NCBI RefSeq assembly: GCF_003287875.1
Contig: NZ_QMKK01000054.1
Coordinates: 372,001 to 436,000, forward strand
DNA from: Martinezella tropici
GTDB taxonomy: Bacteria; Pseudomonadota; Alphaproteobacteria; Rhizobiales; Rhizobiaceae
Direction of reading: 5' to 3'
DNA: 64,000 bases
In this document: positions 44,499-53,514 of the stretch, in pieces
Numbering within the stretch: position 1 is the stretch's first letter
Layout: each line of letters opens with the position of its first letter
The notes under the pieces: generated by a model
What the model saw: only the letters and a program-made list of their open reading frames with translations
What the model was told of the DNA's origin: nothing
The model's database searches: none
Translations under genes and position numbers: made by a program

Positions 44499-45701
44499 AT
44501 GACCCACCTTCTTCCTGATGTTTTCCGCGACCCGACCATTCGGGTGAGCATGCTTGCCATTTTTGCCTTTGGCTTTGCCGGCGCCGCCACATCGCCCTAT
44601 CAATCGGTCGTCGGCATCCACGAACTCGGACTCAGCAATGGGCTCTATTCGACGCTGATCTTCTGCGCGGCCGCGGTGAACGTCGTCGTCAGCATCCTGC
44701 TTGGAAATCTGGCGGACCGGATCGGCCAGTATCGCGTGATGATGCTGAGCGTCGCCATTTTCGGGGTCCTGGGTTATGGCGCCGTCTATGCCGTGCCTGC
44801 GCAGGCAACCTTCGTTCTCAGCGCCTTGTTCTTCCTGCCGGTCTACGGTTCGCTCAACTCGCTGCTCTTTGCCAATGTCAGGGTGGCGACAAGCGGAATG
44901 GAGCGCAACCATGTCGCCACGGTCAATTCCGGCGTACGTGCGATGATCTCGCTCTCCTGGGTTCTGGTGCCTGGTATAACTGGCGTCCTGCTTGCAAATT
45001 CAGCAAGCATGCTGCCGGCCTATTTGTTTGCCGGTCTCGCCTGTGCGGTCTGCTTCGGATTGATCGCCTTTTTCCTTCCGCGCCAGGATGGCACCGACAA
45101 GGCATCGGCACGCCATCTTTCCTATCTTGCCGCGCTGGGCGAAGTTATGTCACCGCCGGTCTTCGTGCGCCTCATCGCGGTGGCACTGATCACCAGCACG
45201 CTGCATGTCAATGGCGCCATTCTGCCACTCATCGTCACCGGCGCGGCGCACGGAACGGTGGCCGATATCGGTATCCTTGTCGGGATCGTCGCCCTTCTTG
45301 AAGTCGTTTTCATTGTCGCGTGGGGGCGGGCGCAGCGGATCATGACCCATCTCATGGCGCTGGGGATCGGCACGGTCATCTACGTCGTCTATCTGGTCCT
45401 GCTCGGCTTGGCTTACGCACCCTGGCACGTCTATGCGCTGACCCTCGTCAGCGGGATCGGCGCGGCAGCGCTCATCAGTATTCCCATTACCTATCTGCAG
45501 GATCTGATTGCCGAGCGCCCCGGTCTCGGCAGCGCGCTCATATCGGTCAATATCTTCCTCAGTGCAGGTTTGAGCGCTCTTCTCTTCGCGATCGGCACGG
45601 CGATCAGCAGCTATTCCGGAACGGCCCTTATCGGTGCTGCCGCCGGTCTGCTGGGACTTGCCTTACTGCTTTTCTTCGAAAAGAGCAGACGTCATAACTA
45701 G
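44499..45701 (+). CDS. MFS transporter, sugar-efflux-like
   Basis: A 400-residue inner-membrane transporter with 12 helices. GFAGAATSPYQSVVGIHELGLSNGLYS opens helix 1-2, and LLGNLADRIGQYRVMML is the MFS motif-A loop. FFLPVYGSLNSLLFANVRV, then HVATVNSGVRAMISLSWVLVPG, resemble SetA-type sugar exporters. A GTG at 44472 would add nine residues, and neither start has a strong ribosome site. It lies about 150 bp behind the GntR/FCD gene. The substrate is unknown. Confidence 0.85.
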   Translation: MTHLLPDVFRDPTIRVSMLAIFAFGFAGAATSPYQSVVGIHELGLSNGLYSTLIFCAAAVNVVVSILLGNLADRIGQYRVMMLSVAIFGVLGYGAVYAVPAQATFVLSALFFLPVYGSLNSLLFANVRVATSGMERNHVATVNSGVRAMISLSWVLVPGITGVLLANSASMLPAYLFAGLACAVCFGLIAFFLPRQDGTDKASARHLSYLAALGEVMSPPVFVRLIAVALITSTLHVNGAILPLIVTGAAHGTVADIGILVGIVALLEVVFIVAWGRAQRIMTHLMALGIGTVIYVVYLVLLGLAYAPWHVYALTLVSGIGAAALISIPITYLQDLIAERPGLGSALISVNIFLSAGLSALLFAIGTAISSYSGTALIGAAAGLLGLALLLFFEKSRRHN

Positions 45702-45757
45702 CCGCTGATCATTCCTGCAATTGGATTGACGAAGAGCTTTTCGCCGCCTAAATCATA

Positions 45758-45774
45758 AAGTCATCCGATGACTT
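45758..45774. promoter_or_regulatory. GntR-type operator upstream of regulator-MFS pair
   Basis: AAGTCATC-C-GATGACTT is a perfect 17-bp dyad (8-bp arms around one base), 14 bp before the start of the GntR gene. The position and symmetry fit autoregulation by the FCD-type regulator that follows. Confidence 0.7.
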
Positions 45775-45788
45775 GATGATAGTAGATC

Positions 45789-46466
45789 ATGCGTGCCCTG
45801 ACCAAAACCACTCTTGCGGACAATGCCGTCGAGGCCATTCGCGGCGAAATCATCGCCCGACGCTGGCTTGTCGGCGAAAAGCTCCCGAATGAAGCCTCGC
45901 TCTCATCCATGCTGTCGGTCAGCCGCGGCACGATCCGCGAGGCAGTGAGGGTGCTGGTCTCCCAAGGCTTTCTCGAGACGCGGCAGGGGTCCGGCACCTA
46001 TGTTCGCTCGGTGACGGATGTCAGCCGTCCTTTGGATATGGCGCGTCGCGCCGGCTTGCGCGATCAGTTCGAGGCCCGGCTTGCGCTGGAGGTCGAGGCC
46101 GCACGGCTCGCTGCCTTGCGTCATTCGCCGGAAATTGTTTCGCAACTGCGCGCCTTGCTGATTGCGCGCGGAAACTATACCGGCGGTGACAAGGCCGCGT
46201 TCATCGAGCGCGACCTTGCCTTCCATAAGGCGGTCGTCGCGGCCTCACAGAACAGGGCGATGATCGAGCTCTACGAATTCTTCTCCCTTTCCATTGCCGA
46301 GACCATCGAGGCGACGCTCGGCGCGGATATTCCCGAGCCGGATATGCAGGCGCATATCGCGATCGTCGACGCGATCGAAACCGGCAATCCTGAAGCGGCC
46401 GATGCCGCCGTACGCCGCTTCATGGCGCCCGTCGTCGCTACTCTTGATCGATTGCTGATGTCATGA
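45789..46466 (+). CDS. GntR-family regulator, FadR/FCD branch
   Basis: A 225-residue regulator. The winged helix reads IRGEIIARRWLVGEKLPNEASLSSMLS, VSRGTIREAVRVLVSQGFLETRQGSGTYV. The C-terminal FCD domain contains FIERDLAFHKAVVAASQN and ends with HIAIVDAIETGN. Its stop overlaps the next MFS gene as ATGA, so the two are co-transcribed and coupled. It probably represses the pair through the dyad at 45758-45774. The ligand is unknown. Confidence 0.9.
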   Translation: MRALTKTTLADNAVEAIRGEIIARRWLVGEKLPNEASLSSMLSVSRGTIREAVRVLVSQGFLETRQGSGTYVRSVTDVSRPLDMARRAGLRDQFEARLALEVEAARLAALRHSPEIVSQLRALLIARGNYTGGDKAAFIERDLAFHKAVVAASQNRAMIELYEFFSLSIAETIEATLGADIPEPDMQAHIAIVDAIETGNPEAADAAVRRFMAPVVATLDRLLMS

Positions 46467-47734
46467 CCATAACTTCACAAAATGCCGCCTCGCTCGAATT
46501 GATCGATGCCGAGGCCGATGAAATTCCCGTACCGCGGCCACGTGGAGGCAAATCGCCGATCGGCAGGTTTCTGCTGGGTGCAAGCCTCGTGCTCATTGCG
46601 TTCAATCTCAGACCGGTTTTCTCGAGCGCATCGGCGCTTCTGCCGGAAATCAGGTCCGCGCTTGGCGTTTCGGCCTTCGGTACCAGCATCCTCACGACCT
46701 TGCCCGTGGTCTGCATGGGGCTGTTTTCGCCATTTGCGCCAAGGCTTGCGCAGCGCATGGGAACCGAGCGTGTCCTGCTTGCGGTCATCTTCCTGCTTGC
46801 GCTCGGCACGGCGCTGCGCGGAGTTTCCTCCATTTCCCTGCTCTTCCTCGGAACGGCACTGACCGGCGCATGTATTGCCATCGGCAACGTGCTGCTGCCT
46901 GGGCTCGTCAAGCGTGATTTCCCGGACAAGGCCGCCCTGATGACGGGCTGCTATACGATGGCGCTATGCGCCGGCGCGGCAAGTGCTGCCGGGTTCACGC
47001 TTCCGATCGAGCATGCCCTCGGTGGATCGCTGGGTGGTGCGCTTGCGGCGTGGGCCGTGCCGGCCTTCGTGGTCGGACTTCTCTGGCTGCCGCAGGTGGT
47101 TCGAACGCGCAGCCAGGTCCGCCGCGCTGGTTTTCGTGTCACCGGCCTCTGGTCGGATCGCATCGCCTGGCAGGTAACGCTTTTCATGGGGCTGCAATCG
47201 GCACTTGCCTACTGCGTCTTCGGCTGGCTCGTGCCTATTCTGCGCGAACGCGGCCTTGACGGCGTGACCGCCGGAGCCATTGTCTCCGCCTCGGTTATGG
47301 TGCAGGCCGTTGCCTGCCTCGTCGCACCCCATATCGCCGTCAAGGGAAGGGACCAGCGCGCCATCAATGTCATTCTCTGCCTGGTCGCGGTCGCAGCATT
47401 GCTGGGCCTGCTCTTTGCGCCGCTTTGGACGGTCTGGTTCTGGGCCGTGCTGCAAGGCATCGGGCAGGGCGGATTGATCGCGGTGGCACTGACCGTCATC
47501 GTGTTGCGATCGCCCGACGCGCATGTGGCGGCCCATCTCTCCGGGATGGCGCAATTCGTCGGTTATCTGCTTGCCGCGATCGGCCCGCTCGTCGTCGGCA
47601 CGATCCATGGCTGGACCGGGAGTTTTGCCTGGAGCTCCGTATTGTTCGTCCTGCTCGGCCTCGGCGCCGGTATCAACGGCTGGTTTGCCGGCCGCGCGAT
47701 TACCGTCAATGCCAAGACAATCGAAATTCCGTGA
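46463..47734 (+). CDS. MFS transporter, CynX/NimT family
   Basis: A 423-residue inner-membrane protein of the CynX/NimT (YeaN) branch. Residues 1-30 are a hydrophilic tail. LLGASLVLIAFNLRPVFSSASALLPEI is the diagnostic helix 1 (NLRP). IAIGNVLLPGLVKRDFPDKAALMTGCYTMAL marks helix 4-5. It shares a promoter with and overlaps the upstream GntR/FCD regulator. Known relatives move cyanate or nitroimidazoles, but the substrate here is undefined. Confidence 0.88.
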   Translation: MTITSQNAASLELIDAEADEIPVPRPRGGKSPIGRFLLGASLVLIAFNLRPVFSSASALLPEIRSALGVSAFGTSILTTLPVVCMGLFSPFAPRLAQRMGTERVLLAVIFLLALGTALRGVSSISLLFLGTALTGACIAIGNVLLPGLVKRDFPDKAALMTGCYTMALCAGAASAAGFTLPIEHALGGSLGGALAAWAVPAFVVGLLWLPQVVRTRSQVRRAGFRVTGLWSDRIAWQVTLFMGLQSALAYCVFGWLVPILRERGLDGVTAGAIVSASVMVQAVACLVAPHIAVKGRDQRAINVILCLVAVAALLGLLFAPLWTVWFWAVLQGIGQGGLIAVALTVIVLRSPDAHVAAHLSGMAQFVGYLLAAIGPLVVGTIHGWTGSFAWSSVLFVLLGLGAGINGWFAGRAITVNAKTIEIP

Positions 47735-47916
47735 TCCTGCAGCGACTTGATCGCGCAATTATCGTCGAAGTGCGGACAGGGCGGATCACGCGAAGTGGCT
47801 CAAAACGTTCCTGGAGCATCTACAAGCGTGCGCGCAGCGATTTTCCGTTCGCAACGCGCTGGGAAATAAAAAGATAGGCGCGTACGCTTTTCGAAGAAAC
47901 GCAGAACTACTCCAAA

Positions 47917-48384
47917 TCAGCCGGTTTTCCGCTGCCGTCGAGCCGGCTCGGCAGCCGGCGCAATATCGGTCGCGTTCTTTGTATGGCCGAGGAGGGCTTT
48001 CTTCGCCAGCGTCGATCGTGTGGCTGCATAGGTGGCCGAGACCATCGGGTAGTCGGCCGGCAAGCCCCATTTCTTTCGATATTCTTCGGGTGTCAGGCCG
48101 TATTTGGTGTTGAGGTGCCGCTTCAGCGATTTGTACTTACCGCCGTCTTCCAGGCAGATCAGATATTCATCGGTAATGGATTTCTTGATCGGCACCGCCG
48201 GCTTCAGCGACTTTTCCGATGACAACGGCTCAGGTTGCCGAGAACCGGTAAGCGCGGCATATGTGTCTATGATGAGCCTCGGCAAATCTTCCGGCGCGGT
48301 CGCGTTGCGAAGAACGTAGGCCGAGACGATCTTGCTTGTCAGCTCAATAAACCTCTCGTGGCTGGCAGTATTTTCTCTTTTCAT
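47917..48384 (-). CDS. Ros/MucR-family transcription regulator
   Basis: A 155-residue Ros/MucR protein. The N-terminal half (ELTSKIVSAYVLRNATAPEDLPRLIIDTYAAL) is the MucR oligomerisation region. The DNA-binding zinc-finger core reads CLEDGGKYKSLKRHLNTKYGLTPEEYRKKWGLP with Cys and His ligands; the first finger Cys of classical Ros proteins is not obvious. The ATG at 48384 has GAGG upstream. MucR proteins silence AT-rich promoters and control exopolysaccharide and symbiosis genes. The gene faces a long AT-rich region that may be its own control region. Confidence 0.88.
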   Translation of the reverse strand: MKRENTASHERFIELTSKIVSAYVLRNATAPEDLPRLIIDTYAALTGSRQPEPLSSEKSLKPAVPIKKSITDEYLICLEDGGKYKSLKRHLNTKYGLTPEEYRKKWGLPADYPMVSATYAATRSTLAKKALLGHTKNATDIAPAAEPARRQRKTG

Positions 48385-48721
48385 TTTCGGCCTCACGTCG
48401 TGTTTTTTTACTCATGTATCCAAAGTTGTTTTTACTTTCAATTAAAATAACGAGGGCCTCATGTATTCTGCGCATGTTATCATATTCGTAGTAAATAAGC
48501 TCACCGCTAAAGTTGAAATCTATTAATTTTTCATTTTGTTACAATATTTAAATTTTACTCTCGCCCCATGTAAAGCGACGTGCAATTGGACGGCTCGTCC
48601 GCCGTGAGCAACGCGTCTGCCGCCCATAGGCGAATAGGCGAACGAAGTTGTATTCCAGGCCAGGAATTTCCAGGAAATCGCCGAAGTTGCCCTCATTGTC
48701 TGGAGCCGATGAAATTCGACC
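48385..48721. other. AT-rich control region upstream of mucR-like gene
   Basis: About 335 bases with no gene. 48400-48570 is strikingly AT-rich compared with the rest of the window, with several runs of A and T. MucR proteins are known to bind AT-rich DNA and autoregulate, so this is a likely operator and promoter zone. No specific site was identified. Confidence 0.55.
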
Positions 48722-49141
48722 TCATTGGCCCGCGGACACAGTCTGCTGCCGATAATGAGGAAGGATATGATGCTCGGTCAGGGGAGCCATAGCTATATGT
48801 CCCGGATTGTGGGGCGATACCCAGCGGATCTCCTCGATCTCTGCCGCTGCTGTGATTGCCGGATCGCCCACATGCAGCCGGAATATATCCGCGACGACAG
48901 TATGGTGCGGTTCGTTGGCTGCCGGCGCCTAGAAACGACCGAGGAAAGTCAGATCCTTCATCTCTGCCGCAAGGCCCAGTTCTTCGAGGAGTTCCCTGAT
49001 CAGCGCCGTCTCTGGCGTCTCCTGCTGCTCCACCTTGCCACCGGGTTGCATGAAGGCAATAGTGCCGCGCTTGCGCACAAGCAATGTCTTCCCGTCCGGG
49101 CGCAGCACCAGAGCCGCCGCTATGCGTATCGTTTTTGTCAT
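48722..49141 (-). pseudogene. NUDIX hydrolase interrupted by an in-frame amber codon
   Basis: The frame begins ATG at 49141 (product starts [18 protein letters not shown]) and contains the Nudix box [23 protein letters not shown]. After LTFLGRF there is a TAG at 48931-48929. The same frame continues, without a shift, with APAANEPHHTVVADIFRL and a WVSP segment to TGA at 48722, giving the normal length of about 138 residues. The 69-residue product before the TAG lacks the C-terminal strands. Most likely a point nonsense mutation; readthrough is possible but unproven. Confidence 0.8.
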
Positions 49142-49234
49142 GATCTGATCGGATTCGCGGACGAGTTTCAACGCTCATAATGCCTGCGCATTGTTCCACG
49201 TCACATGCTGCTTCACGCTCCGATATGCTTGCCG

Positions 49235-50218
49235 TTACCGCTGCGTCAGATGCCGGCGGAAAAATGCGACGACAGCGGCGTTGAATTGTCTATGAAACGC
49301 GACGCGATCGAAGCCCGGCGCATCGGTGCAGGCATCCGACGACGGCCTCATTTCCGGGCAAGGTGTCAGAAACGACAAATGAACGGCATTGGGGACGACT
49401 CGAAAATCAGGTTTTTCCGGCAATAGCCGTGCAAGCGTTGCGACATTTTCAGGAGATGCTCCACCACCCCCTCCAAGCTCTGAGCCCCAAAGCTGAAGCG
49501 GAACTTTGACATCTTCCACGCTGTCCACGGTCGGGAAGACGATGCTCAGCGGGTCGGCTACAACGACTGCTTTGATGCGGGGATCGTGAGTTAGCAACTG
49601 TGGTGGCGGTTGTCGCCGGGGAGGCTGAACTTGACCAGCCGGCGGACAGCTGGCTGCTTTCGGATCTGAACAGCGTGGCGGCAGTTTGGTGAAATCCGGA
49701 TTGGCGCCCGCAACGACGAGACCGGTATATCCGCCCTGGGAAAACCCGTAGAAGCCGATCCGCTGTGGATCGATCTTTCCCGCATAGGGAGACGCATCAA
49801 GCATGAAGTCGACGGTGCGCTTGATGTCGGCGGGGCGCTCGATCAATACGCCAAGACCGTTTGCCTGACTCATGTCGGCATGATTGGCATGCGGATGATT
49901 GATGGCGACGACAATGAAGCCAGAGTCGGCAAGCGCTTCGGCGGTATCGTGATGGCCGAGATACCAGCCGCCATAGCCATGCGAGATGATGATGAGTGGC
50001 AGTTCCTCGCCTGCAATTGGGCAATCCGGCGTTGCCGGCATTGCGAGAGCTCCGATCTTCACTTCTGCCGGAGGGCTTGTGCAAGGAGACCATATGGCGG
50101 CGTCGATCGCCGGATTGTCCGCATCACCTGATATGTGAATGAATTTCAAACCTGCCCCACATGCCGATGACGCGACAATAAAGAGCGCGGCCATGAGAGC
50201 AAGGCCAAAGCGGATCAT
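49235..50218 (-). CDS. Secreted alpha/beta hydrolase, dienelactone-hydrolase-like
   Basis: A 327-residue exported hydrolase. The signal peptide MIRFGLALMAALFIVASSACG has a possible lipobox-like ASSAC end. IIISHGYGGWYLGH gives the oxyanion loop, RIGFYGFSQGGYTGL the nucleophile Ser elbow, and VVADPLSIVFP and NAVHLSF fit the acid and His regions. GGAG precedes the ATG at 50218; the longer in-frame start adds a spurious N-terminus. The substrate, perhaps an ester or chlorophyllase-like substrate, is unknown. Confidence 0.82.
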   Translation of the reverse strand: MIRFGLALMAALFIVASSACGAGLKFIHISGDADNPAIDAAIWSPCTSPPAEVKIGALAMPATPDCPIAGEELPLIIISHGYGGWYLGHHDTAEALADSGFIVVAINHPHANHADMSQANGLGVLIERPADIKRTVDFMLDASPYAGKIDPQRIGFYGFSQGGYTGLVVAGANPDFTKLPPRCSDPKAASCPPAGQVQPPRRQPPPQLLTHDPRIKAVVVADPLSIVFPTVDSVEDVKVPLQLWGSELGGGGGASPENVATLARLLPEKPDFRVVPNAVHLSFLTPCPEMRPSSDACTDAPGFDRVAFHRQFNAAVVAFFRRHLTQR

Positions 50219-50394
50219 CACAACTACTCCATTTAACCAGAGATACAGGCTGCGCGATGGCTGTGATGGCAAGGCATGTCGGTCCGTAGTCCAGACGATG
50301 ACACGAAGAGGCATGTGCCGGTTGCGAAAGCCGTCCTAGCTACCTTGCATAAACAGATAGCTTGTTATATTCGTTCTGTAAAGCTGAGGCGTTC

Positions 50395-50721
50395 ATGACT
50401 GACTCGATCCAAGTTCAATTGCGGAAGGGCGTGCTCGATCTTTGCGTCCTGGCCGTGCTCTCGCGGGGCGAAAGCTACGGCTATGAGATTGCGAGTACGC
50501 TGGTTGCGGCGGTGGGCATGGGCGAAGGAACGATCTACCCGCTGATGCGCAGGATGCAGAATGACGGACTGGTTGCGACCCGCATCGTCGAGTCGAGCAG
50601 CGGGCCGCCGCGTAAATATTATCGGCTCACGCCGCTCGGCCGCTCGATTTTCGAAGCCCATCGCCGCGACTGGCGCTCGCTAGCCGACGCTGTCGATAAA
50701 CTTCTTGAGGATTCACCATGA
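50395..50721 (+). CDS. PadR-family transcription regulator
   Basis: A 108-residue winged-helix regulator. LRKGVLDLCVLAVLSRGESYGYEIAS, EGTIYPLMRRMQNDGLVATR and RKYYRLTPLGRSIFEAHRRDW follow the PadR pattern in order. GAGG precedes the ATG at 50395. It overlaps the next gene as ATGA and starts the PadR-DUF1700-GIN module. PadR proteins usually repress their own operon and membrane-stress genes. Confidence 0.9.
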   Translation: MTDSIQVQLRKGVLDLCVLAVLSRGESYGYEIASTLVAAVGMGEGTIYPLMRRMQNDGLVATRIVESSSGPPRKYYRLTPLGRSIFEAHRRDWRSLADAVDKLLEDSP

Positions 50722-51290
50722 CCAGGGACGCTTTCTTACGCACGTTGAGGCTTGGGCTTGCGAGCCTGCCGCCGCATGAGATTGACGATATCCTGGCTGA
50801 TTACGCAGCCCATTTTGCCGAATCCGAGGCTTCCGGCCGAAGCGAGGAGGAGGTTGCCGCAGCGCTTGGCGATCCGGGCAGGATCGCTCGGGAGCTGCGG
50901 GCGGATGCGGGGCTGCGCCGTTTGGAGGCCCACTGGAGCGTACCGAATCTCCTGGCCGCTATGATGGCCCTGGCCGGCCTTGCCATTGTCGATATTTTTT
51001 TCCTGCTGCCGCTGCTCTTTGCTGCGATCTTCGTCACGCTTGGCCTTGCGATTGCATTGGTGGCTGTCGGCGCCGTGGGTCTGAAGATCATCGTCACCAC
51101 CGTGCTGTTCCACATCGGCCTGCCTTCCGTCGGCATGCTGGCCCGCCTGCTGATCGGTGCCGGCCTGGTGAGCTGCTTCGTGGGTGGCGGTGCTTTGCTG
51201 CTGATGGGTCTGAGTTTGGGCATCCGCATGCTTGGGCAATATGCTCGCCTGCATTTCCGCCTGGCTCAAGTGGACGAAAGTCGAGCTTGA
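50718..51290 (+). CDS. DUF1700/HAAS-domain membrane protein
   Basis: A 190-residue protein. The N-terminal 60 residues form a HAAS-type helical domain (FLRTLRLGLASLPPHEIDDILADYAAHFAES...EVAAALGDPGRIARELRAD). The C-terminal half has three or four hydrophobic helices. HAAS-PadR pairs are linked to envelope stress sensing. Its start overlaps the PadR stop by ATGA. It probably interacts with PadR or couples membrane state to its activity. Confidence 0.85.
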   Translation: MTRDAFLRTLRLGLASLPPHEIDDILADYAAHFAESEASGRSEEEVAAALGDPGRIARELRADAGLRRLEAHWSVPNLLAAMMALAGLAIVDIFFLLPLLFAAIFVTLGLAIALVAVGAVGLKIIVTTVLFHIGLPSVGMLARLLIGAGLVSCFVGGGALLLMGLSLGIRMLGQYARLHFRLAQVDESRA

Positions 51291-51324
51291 GCACCGGACT
51301 GCGCATCGTTGGAGGAAATGGACA

Positions 51325-52032
51325 ATGAACGGGAAATTGGCGACTGTCGCGACGACCGGACTGATTTGTGCATTCGTCTTTCTTACGCTCGGCACCGGGC
51401 TTTCCGGGCCGGATTGGGCCAATGCGGGGCGTTGGTGGGGTGGCATGCGATCCGGTTGCGAATCTGCGGCATCCGGCAAGCAGCAGGTCATCCTGCCTTT
51501 CAGCTCCAATGGCAGCCTGGCGGTCGATATTCCGGCCTCCGTTCAGTACCGGCCGGGCGGAAAGGCGGAGGCCGTCATCAGCGGTGATCCGGCACTTCTG
51601 GATCATGTACGCCTGCAGGGTGGCAGGCTGAGCCTGGATTGCGATCCGGGTTGGTCCAGCTCCAAATTCGAAGTCAGCCTGTCGGGACCGCTCGTCACCG
51701 ATTGGAAGGTGCGCGGCAGCGGCGATCTTGCCCTGTCGCAGCTCGATCAGTCCGATTTGCGTTTGAGCATATCCGGAAGTGGCAGCGTCTCCGCCACGGG
51801 CAGCGCGCATACGGTCGATCTGGAGATTTCCGGCTCAGGTACCGCACGGTTGAAAGACCTGGCCGCCCAATCGGTGAAGATCAGGGTTCGGGGCAGCGGC
51901 GATGCTGAGGTTGCCGCTGCTGCCGATGCGGATATATCGATCAGCGGAAGCGGCAACATCGAGCTATATGGGCATCCAGTCCTGCGACGCTCGGAGATCA
52001 GAGGCAGCGGCCGCCTCGTGCAGGTGCCATAA
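51325..52032 (+). CDS. GIN-domain (DUF2807) exported beta-helix protein
   Basis: A 235-residue protein with an N-terminal membrane or signal helix (LATVATTGLICAFVFLTLGTG) and a repetitive GIN/DUF2807 domain. The repeats read VRGSGDLALSQL, ISGSGSVSATG, ISGSGTARLKDL, VRGSGDAEVAAA and ISGSGNIELYG, about 20 residues apart, as in short beta-helices. The start at 51325 is supported by GGAGG. It is the third gene of the PadR-DUF1700 module, probably anchored in the periplasm. Confidence 0.85.
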   Translation: MNGKLATVATTGLICAFVFLTLGTGLSGPDWANAGRWWGGMRSGCESAASGKQQVILPFSSNGSLAVDIPASVQYRPGGKAEAVISGDPALLDHVRLQGGRLSLDCDPGWSSSKFEVSLSGPLVTDWKVRGSGDLALSQLDQSDLRLSISGSGSVSATGSAHTVDLEISGSGTARLKDLAAQSVKIRVRGSGDAEVAAAADADISISGSGNIELYGHPVLRRSEIRGSGRLVQVP

Positions 52033-52059
52033 ACCTCTCCCGACGGCCTCCCCTTGGCC

Positions 52060-53514
52060 TCAGGCGACGCCGCCGAGGCAGACATATTTGATTTCGGTGA
52101 ATTCCTCGATGCCGTAGCGCGATCCCTCGCGGCCGAGGCCGGAAAGCTTGACGCCGCCGAACGGCGCTTCGGCCGTCGAGATCAGGCCGGTATTGACGCC
52201 GACCATGCCGTATTCCAGCGCTTCGGCGACCCTGAAGACGCGGGCGAGATCCTTGGCATAGAAATAGGAGGCAAGGCCGAACTCGGTGTCGTTGGCCTGG
52301 GTAATGACATCGGCCTCGTCCTTGAAGCGGAAGAGGGGAGCGACCGGCCCGAATGTCTCTTCCTTGGCGACGGCCATGGCGGGCGTGATGTCGGCAAGGA
52401 CGGTCGCCTCATAAAAGCGTCCACCGAGATGGTGGCGATGGCCGCCGGCAACGATGCGGCCTCCCTTCGAAAGGGCGTCGGCAACATGCTCCTCGACCTT
52501 GGCAAGGGCCGCCTCGTCGATCAGCGGGCCGAGATTGATGCCTTCGTCGAAGCCGTTGCCGGTCTTCAGCGAGCCCACAGCCTTAGAGAGCTTCTCGGCA
52601 AAGGCATCATAGACGCCGTCCTGAACATAGAGACGATTGGCGCAGACGCATGTCTGGCCATTGTTGCGGAACTTGGCGATCAGCGCGCCTTCGACGGCAG
52701 CATCGAGATCGGCATCGTCAAACACGATGAAAGGTGCGTTGCCGCCGAGCTCCAGCCCGAGTTTCTTGATGGTCGGCGCGCTCTGCTTGTAGAGTTCTGC
52801 GCCCACTTCGGTCGAGCCGGTGAAGGTGAGCTTGCGCACGACCGGACTTGCGGTCATCTCGGCGCCGATGGCGCGAGCCGAACCCGTCAGTACGCTGAAA
52901 AGCCCCTTGGGCAGACCGGCGCGTTCGGCAAGGACCGCAATGGCGATCGCCGAAAACGGCGTTTGCGAGGCCGGCTTCAAGACCATGGCACAGCCAGCGG
53001 CAAAGGCAGGACCGGCCTTGCGAGTGATCATGGCGTTCGGGAAATTCCAGGGCGTGATCGCCGCGACAACGCCGACCGGCTGCTTCATGACCAGAATGCG
53101 CTTGTCCTTCTGGTGACCGGGAATGATGTCGCCATAGACACGGCGGGCTTCTTCGGCAAACCATTCGATGAAGCTCGCGCCATAGGCGATTTCGCCTTTG
53201 GCTTCAGGCAGCGGCTTGCCCTGTTCGGCTGTCAGGATACGTCCGAGATCATCCTGGTTTTCCATCATCAGCTCGAACCAGCGGCGCAAGATACCGGAGC
53301 GTTCCTTGGCGGTGCGGGCGGCCCATTCCTTCTGCGCGGCTTCGGCTGCAGCAATCGCCTTCCTGGTCTCCGCAGCACCCAGATTGGGAACGAGGCCGAT
53401 GATCTCGCCCGTTGCGGGGTTGTCGACCTTGATCGCGTTGGATGGATCGGCTTCGATCCAATCACCGCCGACCAACGCGGCCTGCCGGAACAATGTTGCG
53501 TCTTTCAAATTCAT
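52060..53514 (-). CDS. gabD: Succinate-semialdehyde dehydrogenase (NAD(P)+)
   Basis: A 484-residue aldehyde dehydrogenase. It oxidises succinate semialdehyde to succinate in GABA and polyamine breakdown. TPWNFPNAMITRKAGPAFAAG and LKPASQTPFSA form the cofactor site; GSTEVGAELY is the Rossmann loop; the general base Glu is in LELGGNAPF and the nucleophile Cys in NNGQTCVCANR. The NAPFIVFDDADLDAAV and KEETFGPVAPLF segments match GabD. A GAGGAGG site precedes the start. It is not linked to a gabT here. An alternative is another semialdehyde dehydrogenase of the same family. Confidence 0.88.
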   Translation of the reverse strand: MNLKDATLFRQAALVGGDWIEADPSNAIKVDNPATGEIIGLVPNLGAAETRKAIAAAEAAQKEWAARTAKERSGILRRWFELMMENQDDLGRILTAEQGKPLPEAKGEIAYGASFIEWFAEEARRVYGDIIPGHQKDKRILVMKQPVGVVAAITPWNFPNAMITRKAGPAFAAGCAMVLKPASQTPFSAIAIAVLAERAGLPKGLFSVLTGSARAIGAEMTASPVVRKLTFTGSTEVGAELYKQSAPTIKKLGLELGGNAPFIVFDDADLDAAVEGALIAKFRNNGQTCVCANRLYVQDGVYDAFAEKLSKAVGSLKTGNGFDEGINLGPLIDEAALAKVEEHVADALSKGGRIVAGGHRHHLGGRFYEATVLADITPAMAVAKEETFGPVAPLFRFKDEADVITQANDTEFGLASYFYAKDLARVFRVAEALEYGMVGVNTGLISTAEAPFGGVKLSGLGREGSRYGIEEFTEIKYVCLGGVA

